From positions 1 to 64,000 of IMG/VR virus record IMGVR_UViG_3300033143_002694: 64,000 nucleotides of DNA, one strand, 5' to 3'. Made by a program: the position numbers and the translations under genes. The notes under the pieces were generated by a model. That model ran no database searches and was not told where the DNA came from. It saw only the letters and a program-made list of their open reading frames with translations. Origin of the DNA: a virus. Of the stretch, positions 15,971 to 24,920 are shown in pieces (position 1 is the stretch's first letter; every line of letters begins with the position of its first letter).

Positions 15971-17600
15971 AGATGGAACGTTACAACCATTCGTATTGAA
16001 TAAAGCTCAAATACTTATTCATGGGATGATAGAGAAGCAGAAGAAAGAGAAGGGTTATGTAAGGGTCTTAGCACTAAAGCCACGAAAGTTAGGGCTTTCT
16101 ACTTATACAGAAGGTAGATTTTATCATAACACATCACATCGGACTGGTGTTGGTGCAATGATAATGACGGAAGCCGATCAAAGCAGGGATGGTTTGTTTC
16201 GCATGGTGAAGACTTATCATGAGAATATTCCGGATGAGATAAGACCGCAGACTCTCCAGTCCAACGAGAAAGCTTTAGTATTTGATACTCCAAAGGGAAC
16301 TGGCTTAAAGAGCCGCTATGACGTAAAAACGTGTGACTCCAAGGGTGGTAAAGGTATCACCACTCATTTCAATCATTGGTCAGAATGCGCCTACTTTAGC
16401 AAGAACTCTTTGGATAATCTAAGTGGATTGCTTGAATCAATTCCATCTGGATGGCCACACATCCTTGACACTGAGGTCATTAAAGAAACTACTGCAAACG
16501 GAACTGCAGGTCATTTCTACGATCACTGGTGCGAGATGGACGATATTAGGAAGAAGGGCAAGGTCCCTGAGTATCTTCAGGTATTTATCCCGTGGACTTA
16601 TGATGAGGACTACCGCCTCCCGGTTACAGCAGAGCAGCGGAAATACATTCTTAATACGCTTACCGATGAAGAGAAGTGGTTATTAAGGTTTGTGAACCCC
16701 GATGGCTCTCGTACAACTGTGGAGAATGTCGCATGGCGAAGGTGGAAGATAGGAGAGGTTATCGCTCCTCTGGGGTTTACCAAGGAGGACTTCTTTAAAC
16801 AGTGGTTCCCTATGACTCCAGAGGAAGCCTTTGTTTTTTCTGGAAAGAGTATATTTGGTATCTCGGATTTAATAGCGGCTCAACTTGAATGTTATCCACC
16901 GGAAGCAGTAGGTACCTTTAATTACTACGGCAAGTTTGTAGAGCATAAAGAAGGTATCATGCAGGTATGGCAGACACCAAGACTCGGAGAGAAGTATGTC
17001 ATCGGTGCTGACGTGGCAGAAGGTATTGCGGGAGACAAACATGACTATTCATCCGCAGATGTAATTAAGTGTTCTAACGGACAGCAGGTAGCTCATATCA
17101 ACTGCAAACTGGACCCTGACCAATGGGGTGCTTTCCTTAATCATCTTGGTAGGTACTACAACAACGCTCTGATAGGCTGTGAGGCGAATAACCATGGCTT
17201 AACGACTCTTACCACCCTTAAGCACAAGAGCTATCCAAAGGTGTACCAGAGGGAGAAATTAGATGCTAATGCTACAGGACGAAAACAAAAACAAGCAGGC
17301 TGGCTTACTACAGTTAAAAGCAAGTTCAAAATTATTGACGGACTTGTTACGATTGTCAGAGATCGTGACACAGGAATTGTCTGCTGCGAAACCATTGAAG
17401 AGTTTAAGAACTACTCCATCTTGGAAGATGGTGCTTTTGGAGCAATGCCGGGAAAACACGATGACCGGGTCATGAGCTATGCGATTGCGCATGAGATGTA
17501 TATGACCATGCCGCTTATGAGATTAACACAGAATCAGAGACAGGCAAGGGAGACAGGCAAGGTGTTAAACCTCAAAGAAGCAGAGGTGACAGTTGCATAA
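15888..17600 (+). CDS. terL: Terminase large subunit
   Basis: 570 residues; ATG 15888 has GGGGAGAG upstream. The ATPase part has the degenerate Walker A LALKPRKLGLST (about 61-72) and a later acidic motif. The nuclease part starts with YVIGADVAEGIAGDKHDYSSADV (about 369-391), giving the RNase-H-like acidic residues. It cuts concatemeric phage DNA and drives packaging through the portal encoded just downstream. No small terminase subunit was recognised nearby. A promoter and leader follow its stop codon. Confidence 0.9.
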   Translation: MSASQAIRMRLMNDFLYYAPRCLKIVGKDGTLQPFVLNKAQILIHGMIEKQKKEKGYVRVLALKPRKLGLSTYTEGRFYHNTSHRTGVGAMIMTEADQSRDGLFRMVKTYHENIPDEIRPQTLQSNEKALVFDTPKGTGLKSRYDVKTCDSKGGKGITTHFNHWSECAYFSKNSLDNLSGLLESIPSGWPHILDTEVIKETTANGTAGHFYDHWCEMDDIRKKGKVPEYLQVFIPWTYDEDYRLPVTAEQRKYILNTLTDEEKWLLRFVNPDGSRTTVENVAWRRWKIGEVIAPLGFTKEDFFKQWFPMTPEEAFVFSGKSIFGISDLIAAQLECYPPEAVGTFNYYGKFVEHKEGIMQVWQTPRLGEKYVIGADVAEGIAGDKHDYSSADVIKCSNGQQVAHINCKLDPDQWGAFLNHLGRYYNNALIGCEANNHGLTTLTTLKHKSYPKVYQREKLDANATGRKQKQAGWLTTVKSKFKIIDGLVTIVRDRDTGIVCCETIEEFKNYSILEDGAFGAMPGKHDDRVMSYAIAHEMYMTMPLMRLTQNQRQARETGKVLNLKEAEVTVA

Positions 17601-17612
17601 AGACAATTGCTG

Positions 17613-17641
17613 TTTACATTTCCCTCTGTACATAGTATAAA
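17613..17641 (+). promoter_or_regulatory. Sigma-70-like promoter before the portal gene
   Basis: TTTACA at 17613-17618 and TATAAA at 17636-17641 with an exact 17-base spacer, in the 138-base gap after TerL. It would start transcription near 17648 and drive the structural genes. Confidence 0.6.
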
Positions 17642-17663
17642 AATATTATTACAAAGCTATATT

Positions 17664-17729
17664 GGACTGGTTTGATATTGCGTGTGAACCCACACAGTCA
17701 CATTCGTATTGTTCCGGTCCTGTTTTTTT
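17664..17729 (+). terminator. Long-loop hairpin plus T-run in the portal leader
   Basis: GGACTGG (17664-17670) can pair with CCGGTCC (17714-17720, one G-T), followed by TG and seven T. A second hairpin, GTGTG/CACAC with loop AACC, is nested at 17682-17695. Because it lies between the promoter and the portal start it would act on the leader RNA, as a terminator, attenuator or processing site. Confidence 0.5.
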
Positions 17730-17738
17730 GGAGATAAA

Positions 17739-19904
17739 ATGTCAGGATTAGTTCAGACCGCATCTATTCAGGCTGTTAACGAAGAAGAAAAACAACGAGA
17801 GTTGTTAGGGATTGAAGGAGAGGCAGAAGCCCTTACTTTCGGTTCACAGCTACAATCAAGATGGCAATCGTGGAAAGATATTCGTACTCCACAGGAAGAG
17901 CAATGGCTGATCAACCTAAGACAATTTTATTCTCAGTATGAATCAGAAATAGAAAATGCTATAAAAGCTGGCAGGTCAAGGACTTACGTAGGTATAACTC
18001 GGATGAAAGTCATGGCTGCATACTCCAGACTTGTTGATGTGTTTTTCCCTGCAACTGGCAAGAGGCATTGGCAAATCAAGCCGACTCCAGAGCCAACAGA
18101 ATTTGCAGGAACAAGAGCAAAGGCAGAAGTCTTAACCGGTATTCCGGATGCACCACAAGTCGATTCGGAGAAATCACCAGCCGACAAAGCCGCAGAAGCA
18201 ATGTCATTTAGGATTAACGATCAGTTGGTTGAGTCCGATTACGATCTTTTATTCCTTGAATCAATATTAGAGCAAGTTATCTTAGGCTCAGGTTGCATAA
18301 AATCAGCGTCCATTAAGGTAGAGAGAGACTTTGGGTGGATGGATACTGATGAGGGATGGATGTTCCAGCCAAGAGAAGAACTTGAAATCAAGCCACAAAT
18401 AGAAGCACCATCAATATTTGATGTGTATCCGGACCCTGATGCATCTGATATGAAAGCAGGTATAGGATGCTTCCAACGTCATGTATTAAACAAGCACGAA
18501 TTCAGAAAACTAAAGAAGTTTGCAGGATTTGATAAGCAACAGATTGATACGTATTTGCTGCGGTATCCGAACGGTGATCACTTGGATGAATGCCATGAGA
18601 TCGAAAGGAAGAAGCTTGCACATCAATCACAAATTCAGGAAACCCATACACGATACGATGTCCTTGAATATTGGGGATACGTAGACGGTGAGGAACTTAG
18701 TACCATGGGAATCGACATTACAGAGAAGCAGATGTCAGAGGAATTCATGGCTAACGTATGGACTGTCGGTAGTGAGGTTATTAAAGTAGTATTAGATCCG
18801 TCTGTAGATGATGGTTTGCCATTCTTCATATTCCCTTACGAGAAGGTCTCTAAGAAGATATGGGGCCGTGGAGTGCCTGAGATATGTGCAGATAGTCAAG
18901 AGATATTAAATGCGGCTGCAAGACGATTATTAGATGATGTAGCATTGCTTGGTCCACAAATAGAGATCAACGTAGATGACTTATCTCCAGAGGCAGTTAA
19001 ATTGATAGACGAAGTTTATCCGTTTAAAGTACATCCAAGAACAGGTGGAGATGCCCAAACACCATTAATGCGAGTGCATAACCTTCAAAGCGTAAGTAGA
19101 GAACTGGTTGAAATTATCAATATATTCAGAGGCTTTATTGATGAAGAAACTAATCTGCCAACTGCGGGAACAAGTGGTGTTGGAGATATGGGTGGTAACG
19201 AAACCGCACAGGGTACACAACTTCTACAGAATGCCGCAAACATAGTACAAAGAGCAGTGGTTAGTAACATAGACAGATACGCTATTGACCCGTTCTTCAC
19301 GAAGCTATACATGTTTTTCATGCAATGGAGTGATGATGAGTCTATCAAGGGCGACCAGAAGGTTAATGCAATGGGTTCTAGCACCTTACTAAAAGCGGAG
19401 GTCATGACTACTCAGTTAATTAATATGCTGAATATCACGAACAACCCTACCGATATACAACTCACAAAGCGTGATAACATGTTGAGAATGGTTGCAGAAA
19501 ATCAGGGACTTGATGAGGATGAAGTTGTTAAGACTCCGGAAGAGATCAAGGAACTTGCAAACGACCCTGTCAAGAAACAAATGGATCAGTTGGCAATGAA
19601 TAGAGCCACTCTTGAGAATGAAGAAATTTCTTCCAAGATAGAGAAGGAGCAGTCAGAGGTTTCACGAAACCAAGCAGCTATTGAAAACGATATCGAACTT
19701 ATGAGATTAAAGGCGATAGAACTGCAGGGTAAGGAAATCGAAGCTGCTGCCTTATTAAGACTTAAGGAGAAGGAGATTGACGCAAACATCCTTCATCAGT
19801 CTACGGAGAGTAAGAAGACTGCAGGTGAGAAGAAAACATCTGTAGGTGCAACAAATAAAACATCAAAGAATGATGGCGCAAAGACCAATAACAAGAAGGG
19901 GTAA
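17739..19904 (+). CDS. Portal (head-to-tail connector) protein
   Basis: 721 residues from ATG 17739, which follows TTGGAG; the upstream TTG would extend into the leader T-run. Size, position right after TerL, and motifs such as FYSQYESEIENAIKAGRSRTYVGITRMKV, PDPDASDMKAGIGCFQ and IFPYEKVSKKIWGRGVPEICADSQEILNAAARRLLDD fit the podovirus-type portal. The C-terminal 110 residues are a charged coiled coil with a Lys/Thr-rich tail. Twelve copies would form the DNA entry channel and tail attachment site. Confidence 0.85.
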   Translation: MSGLVQTASIQAVNEEEKQRELLGIEGEAEALTFGSQLQSRWQSWKDIRTPQEEQWLINLRQFYSQYESEIENAIKAGRSRTYVGITRMKVMAAYSRLVDVFFPATGKRHWQIKPTPEPTEFAGTRAKAEVLTGIPDAPQVDSEKSPADKAAEAMSFRINDQLVESDYDLLFLESILEQVILGSGCIKSASIKVERDFGWMDTDEGWMFQPREELEIKPQIEAPSIFDVYPDPDASDMKAGIGCFQRHVLNKHEFRKLKKFAGFDKQQIDTYLLRYPNGDHLDECHEIERKKLAHQSQIQETHTRYDVLEYWGYVDGEELSTMGIDITEKQMSEEFMANVWTVGSEVIKVVLDPSVDDGLPFFIFPYEKVSKKIWGRGVPEICADSQEILNAAARRLLDDVALLGPQIEINVDDLSPEAVKLIDEVYPFKVHPRTGGDAQTPLMRVHNLQSVSRELVEIINIFRGFIDEETNLPTAGTSGVGDMGGNETAQGTQLLQNAANIVQRAVVSNIDRYAIDPFFTKLYMFFMQWSDDESIKGDQKVNAMGSSTLLKAEVMTTQLINMLNITNNPTDIQLTKRDNMLRMVAENQGLDEDEVVKTPEEIKELANDPVKKQMDQLAMNRATLENEEISSKIEKEQSEVSRNQAAIENDIELMRLKAIELQGKEIEAAALLRLKEKEIDANILHQSTESKKTAGEKKTSVGATNKTSKNDGAKTNNKKG

Positions 19905-19906
19905 CG

Positions 19907-20137
19907 ATGGCGAATCCATTTGACGATACAGAGTGTGAAGCGATTGCACTGTTGGGTGCAGGTAATCCTATGGCATTCCGTAAGATGTTAGATTACTTTG
20001 AGCGTATGTATGCGAAGGAAATGATAGCATGTGTAGATTGCAATATTGATGTTGTTGATATACACCGAGGCAAGGCAAGGGCATGGAGAGATGCAAAGAA
20101 TATTCATGTGGACGCTACTAAAAGATTGAACAGTTAA
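19907..20137 (+). CDS. Hypothetical protein between portal and scaffold
   Basis: 76 residues, starting two bases after the portal stop with AAGGGG upstream. It contains DYFERMYAKEMIACVDCNIDVVDIHRGKARAWRD. Small genes in this place are common in podovirus head modules, but I recognise no family. Confidence 0.65.
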   Translation: MANPFDDTECEAIALLGAGNPMAFRKMLDYFERMYAKEMIACVDCNIDVVDIHRGKARAWRDAKNIHVDATKRLNS

Positions 20138-20164
20138 TTTTACGAGGGGAAGGTAAGGGGAATC

Positions 20165-21208
20165 ATGGAAGACAAACTAACGACTGAAGAGAAATTAGCT
20201 CAGAGTACCGGAAATGATACTGAGAAATTCGGCAAACAACTTGAAGACGAAGCAGATGAACTTATAAGACAAGCTTACGGTGGAGACAAGGCTGATGAAA
20301 ATGATGCAGATGGTGAAGATGATGATGGTGAGAAGGGCGATAAAGAGGGCGAAGCTGAAGGTAATGGATCTGACGATCAGGATGCTGATAAGGACGGCAG
20401 CGAAGATAGCGAAAAGGTTATAGATCCAGAGATCAAGGAACTCCTTGGCAAGTTGGATAAGTCCGAGAAGAGAATCAAAGATACACGTGCAGATCATACC
20501 AGAGGAAGGCAGGAGCTTAAGGATGAGAAATCAAGGAACTCTGAGCTTGAAGATACTGTATTCAAACTAAAGACTCAGATGGAAGCATTGCAGAATGCTC
20601 AGACTGCTAAACAGGAAGTAAAAACTGAAAAAGCTGTTGAGAAAACTTCCGGGGCTTTGGCAGATCAGATCGCTGCTATGGAGAAGGTTGACCCTGAAAT
20701 GGCAAGCGCAATGAAGCCTATTGTAGAGGGTATGTTTGGCCAGATAGATGGCCTTAAAGATCAATTGGCAACCGAGAAAGAGAACAACGCAAACCAGAAG
20801 ATTCAGGATGAGAATGACAGGCATTTCAGGAAGATAGACAAGGCGCATGATGGATGGGAAAACACAATGCAGACTCCGGAATTTGCGTCATTCCTACAGG
20901 ACCTTTCTCCACGTGCAAAGAGGTTGGCAATGCTTGACCTTGATAATGGTTCTGCAGAAAACGTCATAGAAGTGTTTGACGAATTCAAAGCTTCTCAGAA
21001 AACAGAAGAAGATGCAGGAGAGTCTAAGCTTGAAAAAGCACAGAGATTGTCTAATCCGGACAACAAGAAGTCTAAGAATATTGATACTCGTACAAAGAAG
21101 ATGTTGTTTACAAGGACACAGATCAACAACATGAGCGATGCAGAGTATGCAAAGAATGAAGATGCAATTGATGCTGCGATGGCTGGTCATCAAATACAAC
21201 AGATATAA
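20165..21208 (+). CDS. Scaffold-like acidic coiled-coil protein
   Basis: 347 residues. Residues 20-90 are extremely rich in Asp, Glu and Gly, and a long coiled coil (KSEKRIKDTRADHTRGRQELKD onwards) follows. The C-terminus is basic. This composition and the place directly before the capsid gene are typical of internal scaffolding proteins that guide procapsid assembly and then leave. No protease domain is visible. Confidence 0.75.
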   Translation: MEDKLTTEEKLAQSTGNDTEKFGKQLEDEADELIRQAYGGDKADENDADGEDDDGEKGDKEGEAEGNGSDDQDADKDGSEDSEKVIDPEIKELLGKLDKSEKRIKDTRADHTRGRQELKDEKSRNSELEDTVFKLKTQMEALQNAQTAKQEVKTEKAVEKTSGALADQIAAMEKVDPEMASAMKPIVEGMFGQIDGLKDQLATEKENNANQKIQDENDRHFRKIDKAHDGWENTMQTPEFASFLQDLSPRAKRLAMLDLDNGSAENVIEVFDEFKASQKTEEDAGESKLEKAQRLSNPDNKKSKNIDTRTKKMLFTRTQINNMSDAEYAKNEDAIDAAMAGHQIQQI

Positions 21209-21226
21209 TTTTATTGGGGAATAAAA
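21209..21226 (+). promoter_or_regulatory. GGGG-loop hairpin ribosome-binding site
   Basis: TTTTATT-GGGG-AATAAAA is a perfect seven-base inverted repeat whose loop is the Shine-Dalgarno and whose last A is the first base of the ATG. The identical element recurs at 32587-32604. Confidence 0.6.
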
Positions 21227-21552
21227 TGACGTTATTTAAGAAGTGGCTTAAGAGAGCATTGGATTCACGCAAAGCAATAGAAGTGCCTTGTCAGGCTGAA
21301 CACCTTAGAAGAGAGCTCAGTATATCGAATAAAAACCGAGATGAGTGGAAGGGTCAGGCGAATGTTGACGCAACGGAGAATTTAGCTCTCAAGCAGAAGC
21401 TGAAAAACATAAGGGATTTACTAGGCAAAGACGATGAAGTCTTTAGTAAGTATTCAAGAAGTCAAATTGAAGATATGAGTATTGAAGAGTTTACCAAACT
21501 AGAACACCTGATCGATAAGGATGTTTTTGAAGGCAAGCTTTTTCTACAGTAG
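21226..21552 (+). CDS. Hypothetical charged protein before the capsid gene
   Basis: 108 residues from ATG 21226, which the GGGG hairpin presents; the upstream in-frame TTG would lie inside that hairpin. The protein is basic and amphipathic at its N-terminus (MTLFKKWLKRALDSRK) and helical afterwards. It could be an accessory head protein. No family recognised. Confidence 0.6.
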   Translation: MTLFKKWLKRALDSRKAIEVPCQAEHLRRELSISNKNRDEWKGQANVDATENLALKQKLKNIRDLLGKDDEVFSKYSRSQIEDMSIEEFTKLEHLIDKDVFEGKLFLQ

Positions 21553-21591
21553 TAGATGTAAAGTATTAGCGGTTTAACTGTGATTCTCATT

Positions 21592-21677
21592 TTGTTGGGG
21601 AACAAGTGACCACAACTCCTAAACGAGCTAATAAGAATGTGAGTTTTTTATTAACACGTAATTATTATTTAATTTAG
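21592..21677 (+). CDS. Possible leader peptide with hairpin ribosome-binding site
   Basis: A small frame from GTG 21606 to TAG 21675-21677 encodes 23 residues (MTTTPKRANKNVSFLLTRNY...). It is preceded by another GGGG-loop hairpin, TTGTT-GGGG-AACAA (21592-21605), placed as in the two identical elements elsewhere. The gene, if real, lies just ahead of the capsid gene. A T-run (TTTTTT) inside it could also be part of a weak terminator. Confidence 0.3.
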
Positions 21678-21688
21678 GAGAATGAGAG

Positions 21689-22564
21689 ATGGCAAGACAA
21701 GTTAGCGTAGCCGCTGGTTATAGTTCGTTACCTAATGGTAATTTTATACCTGAAATATGGTCTAAAAAGATGCAGGCAAAGTTTTATGCTTCAACAGTAT
21801 TGGGTGAGATTGCTAACCATGATTGGGAAGGCGAGATCAAAGGTTCTGGTAGTAAGGTTATAATCAGAGCGATTCCTACTGTTACCATTGGTGACTACGG
21901 TATTGGTGGTACCATAAACTATCAGGATTTAGAAGATGACAAGATTGAATTGCTTATCGACAAAGCCAAATACTTTGCATTTAAAGTAGATGACGTTGAT
22001 GAAGTTCAGTCTGACATTGCAATCGTAAACAAAACTACTCAGGATGCATCTGAACAGATGAAGATTACTGTCGATACAGATGTCCTTGGAAATGTCTACT
22101 CTGACGCAGCTAACACGCTGGCATCTACAGTTGTTACAGCTACGAACGTTTTGACATGGATAATCAATGCAGGTACTGCACTGGACGAAGCAAATGTCCC
22201 GGAAGCAGGACGTTGGATGGTTATACCTCCTTGGATTGCTGGTATGATAAAGCAGTCTGATTTGAAGGATGCATCACTGGCTGGAGACGGACAATCAATA
22301 ATGAGGAATGGTAGACTTGGTATGATCGATAGGTTTACGTTGTACAACTCAAACAACATTGCTCTCACAGGTGTTGCTGCGTCTGGTACATTCCACTGTA
22401 TGGCAGGAACTAAGCACTTCATAAGTTTCGCTTCTCAGTTTGTAAAGACTGAAACGCTAAGACTGCAGAATAGCTTCGGTGATGCAATCAGGGGTCTCAA
22501 GGTGTATGGTTACAAAGCAACGAAGCCAGAAGCCGGGGTTTACATGCCAGCAACTAAAGTGTAA
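21689..22564 (+). CDS. Major capsid protein
   Basis: 291 residues following TTAGGAG. Beginning MARQVSVAAGYSSLPNGNFIPEIWSKKMQAKFYASTVLGEIAN, it has the typical start of HK97-fold coat proteins (long N-arm then E-loop). Features such as VIIRAIPTVTIGDY, DVLGNVYSDAANTL and RWMVIPPWIAGMIKQSD resemble P22-like or N4-like coat proteins. Position after portal and scaffold supports the call. No delta domain or processing site is obvious. Confidence 0.85.
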   Translation: MARQVSVAAGYSSLPNGNFIPEIWSKKMQAKFYASTVLGEIANHDWEGEIKGSGSKVIIRAIPTVTIGDYGIGGTINYQDLEDDKIELLIDKAKYFAFKVDDVDEVQSDIAIVNKTTQDASEQMKITVDTDVLGNVYSDAANTLASTVVTATNVLTWIINAGTALDEANVPEAGRWMVIPPWIAGMIKQSDLKDASLAGDGQSIMRNGRLGMIDRFTLYNSNNIALTGVAASGTFHCMAGTKHFISFASQFVKTETLRLQNSFGDAIRGLKVYGYKATKPEAGVYMPATKV

Positions 22565-22607
22565 GCTGATTATATTATTCTATTATTTATCATAAGGAGG
22601 ACGCAAG

Positions 22608-23069
22608 ATGGCTTTAAGAAATTTAACACTTGGAGGCAATGTCGGTATTTCGGAGAAGGATATGCCGAAGATGGTGTTGCTCCAAAGAACAAGGGATTTT
22701 AGTGTTGCGGCTAATACCGTAACGGCTGCAGATGTATTGCAGATGGTTAACGTTCCTGCAGGATTCTTCTGCATGGGAGTATTCGTTGACACCCAGACTG
22801 TTGAGTGGTCAACTTCTACACCATGTCAGGTAGGTGATGGAGCAGATACTGACGGTTGGCTAACAACTGCGATGTGTCTACTTAACAACACTGCCACTGA
22901 TTTCTGTAGCTCAACGTCTGCCTATGGCGCACTGTTGAGTGGACGTGGTAAATTCTATCCTTCTGCTGACACGATTGATATCATACCAAAGATCAGTCTT
23001 GACGCGGCTAAGGTTAGAGTCGGAGCTTGGGGTTTTATGGCTGAACCCGGCAACGATACAGCACACTAG
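22608..23069 (+). CDS. Head decoration or minor head protein
   Basis: 153 residues behind AAGGAGG. Rich in Ala, Thr, Val and Asp, with beta-type alternation (FSVAANTVTAADVLQMVNVPAGFFCMGVFVDTQTVEWS). Its fold features match small decoration proteins, and it sits directly after the capsid gene and before a terminator, so the two are probably made in bulk together. No exact family recognised. Confidence 0.6.
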   Translation: MALRNLTLGGNVGISEKDMPKMVLLQRTRDFSVAANTVTAADVLQMVNVPAGFFCMGVFVDTQTVEWSTSTPCQVGDGADTDGWLTTAMCLLNNTATDFCSSTSAYGALLSGRGKFYPSADTIDIIPKISLDAAKVRVGAWGFMAEPGNDTAH

Positions 23070-23084
23070 ATTGTAATTAACGAA

Positions 23085-23141
23085 CCGAGGGAAGGAGTGA
23101 CGTGGCTGCTGCGGCAAACCGATTCCTTCTCTCGGGGTTTT
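23085..23141 (+). terminator. Terminator after the capsid genes
   Basis: CCGAGGGAAGGA (23085-23096) pairs with TCCTTCTCTCGG (23124-23135) over twelve bases with one G-T, loop of 27, then GGTTTTAT. It would partly end the high-level capsid transcript. Confidence 0.7.
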
Positions 23142-23168
23142 ATCTAATAATATCAAGGGGGAACAACA

Positions 23169-23630
23169 ATGGGTAGTGAGGGTGATAAGCTTATAGAACA
23201 GTTAGAACAGGGTGAGAGTGCGGTAGCAGAAAAACCGGATTTAGTACAGACCGAAGAGGCTTTGGCGATGGGTGAAGGCAAGGCTCATAGACCTGAGCTA
23301 ACATGCAGAGAAGATATCCTGAAGGTTGTTGAGATGGATAAGGTTGCATTACAGAAGTATGCAGAATCTCGTTTAGGAAAACGACTTGATCTAAGCAAGA
23401 GACTTAAAATGCTCAGGACAGAAGTAGTTGTTCTTATTAAAGGTAAGCTTCAATTACCAACAGATACAAATAGTAACAATGCCACAGTTAAAGAGGGTGG
23501 CGAAAAACAAGTTCCGGAATTTATATTTAACCCGAAGAACAGGCGTGTGTTTGAATGGACAGAGCTGCTTGCAAAGAGGGCTGATTTAATTGAGTGCTGG
23601 ATGGTTGACGATAAAGGAAAACGCTTATAA
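23169..23630 (+). CDS. Hypothetical head-completion-like protein
   Basis: 153 residues after AAGGGGGAA. Acidic N-terminus, then CREDILKVVEMDKVALQKYAESRLGKRLDLSKRLKMLRTEVVVLIKG, which reads like a SAP/HeH-type helix-extension-helix seen in phage head proteins. The C-terminal part (PEFIFNPKNRRVFEWTELLAKRADLIECW) is often found beside capsid genes. Stop overlaps the next ATG (TAATG). Confidence 0.6.
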   Translation: MGSEGDKLIEQLEQGESAVAEKPDLVQTEEALAMGEGKAHRPELTCREDILKVVEMDKVALQKYAESRLGKRLDLSKRLKMLRTEVVVLIKGKLQLPTDTNSNNATVKEGGEKQVPEFIFNPKNRRVFEWTELLAKRADLIECWMVDDKGKRL

Positions 23631-24292
23631 TGTCATTGAATATATTAGACTTCAGACTTAAGATATTGGCTGAGTTGCCAGATGCGAAGGATTTATTCGT
23701 TGAACAACTCATGCTTGATGGTATACAAGACTTGTGCCGGGAAACTTCCTGTTGGACGGAAGAGGTATCAGGTTTGTCAACTGTCGCAGATACAGCCTCG
23801 TATGCCGTTTCGGTTATGACTGCTAACACAGACATGATTGGATTATGGCAAGCCAAATACAATAACAAGACTCTGGACCCGATTAGCAATAGAGCGATGG
23901 ATCAAAGGGATTCAGAATGGGAGCAAAGATCAGGCACACCTGACGGAGCTATATACGATGGCGATAATGGTATACGTTTTAATGTTACTCCAGACACTGT
24001 AACATCTTATTCAGTAGAAGCTATTATCGAGCCTAATAGTGTGGATGGTGTGGTTCCACCAAGGATAGAGAGAAGACATAAGGAAGCAGTAAAATCTTAC
24101 GTCAAATGGAAAGTATTTATTTCCCCGAAAACATTCAATGCGGAAATGGCAGTATACTTTGAACGGGATTATATTAAACGCAAGAACAGACTTAAGGTTG
24201 AGATTGCTAAAGATGGTGATGAAATAGAAGTAAGACCAAGGAGCTTTGTGACTGGCAGGGTAAAATCGCCACGAAGCGTAACAGTTGATTAA
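23630..24292 (+). CDS. Head-tail adaptor-like protein 1
   Basis: 220 residues. Helical N-terminus (LNILDFRLKILAELPDAKDLFVEQLMLDGIQDLCRETSCW), a beta-rich middle and helical C-terminus. The pattern TGTP/SGTPDGAIYDGDNGIRFNVTPD and the later KEAVKSYVKWKVFI match the adaptor-type family that forms a ring below the portal in podoviruses. It has the same layout as the next gene and may be a duplicate. Confidence 0.6.
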   Translation: MSLNILDFRLKILAELPDAKDLFVEQLMLDGIQDLCRETSCWTEEVSGLSTVADTASYAVSVMTANTDMIGLWQAKYNNKTLDPISNRAMDQRDSEWEQRSGTPDGAIYDGDNGIRFNVTPDTVTSYSVEAIIEPNSVDGVVPPRIERRHKEAVKSYVKWKVFISPKTFNAEMAVYFERDYIKRKNRLKVEIAKDGDEIEVRPRSFVTGRVKSPRSVTVD

Positions 24293-24301
24293 GGAGAAAT
24301 A

Positions 24302-24907
24302 ATGGATTTTTCATCTATGGAATTATCGGCAAGGCAAACACTCGATGACAATTCAACATCAGATCGATTATGGTCTCAGTTGGAATTACTTGAGTATGCT
24401 CAGGATGCTGAGAACGAAGCTTGTGAAAGAGCCGACCTTATAATTGACACAGAGAGCAGCCTCACAAATATTACTATAATTGCCTCAACAGGTACATACG
24501 GAATAGCTTCAACCGTGATTTCTGTAAGATCGGCCATGCTATCTACCGGGACAGAGCCTTTAATGGAAACTTCAGAGAAAGTTTTAGATTTAAGTGTCTC
24601 AGGATGGCGCACAGTAACCGGAACGCCACGAAGCTATGTCATGACCCCAACTAACAAGATCATCCTCTACCCGATGCCCTCAGCGGTCTCTGTATTGAAT
24701 ATGACTGTATCGAGGTTTCCTAACACTCCGATGACGTTAACCGGAAGCCCGGAAGTAGATTCGAGGTATCATCAAGGGTTGGTTTTGTGGATGTGCTACA
24801 GGGCGTATCTAAAGAATGATTCCGAAACGCTGAATACTGATAAAGCAGCAGATTACCTAAAACTATTTGAAAAATACTTTGGTCCTAAGAGGATACTAAA
24901 CGATTAA
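24302..24907 (+). CDS. Head-tail adaptor-like protein 2
   Basis: 201 residues after AAGGAGA. LWSQLELLEYAQDAENEACERADLIIDTESSLTNITI and GWRTVTGTPRSYVMTPTNKIILYPMPSAVSVLNMTVSRFP show the same order of elements as the preceding protein (helices, beta core with a GTP-x-Y turn, helix with VLWMCYRAYL). It probably belongs to the portal-to-tail adaptor ring. Confidence 0.65.
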   Translation: MDFSSMELSARQTLDDNSTSDRLWSQLELLEYAQDAENEACERADLIIDTESSLTNITIIASTGTYGIASTVISVRSAMLSTGTEPLMETSEKVLDLSVSGWRTVTGTPRSYVMTPTNKIILYPMPSAVSVLNMTVSRFPNTPMTLTGSPEVDSRYHQGLVLWMCYRAYLKNDSETLNTDKAADYLKLFEKYFGPKRILND

Positions 24908-24920
24908 CAGGAGGCAAGCG

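Noticed and set aside
17664-17729. The hairpin and T-run as terminator of TerL transcription only
   Set aside because: It lies downstream of a well-formed promoter, so it would also be in the portal leader; the simple end-of-operon reading is not sufficient.
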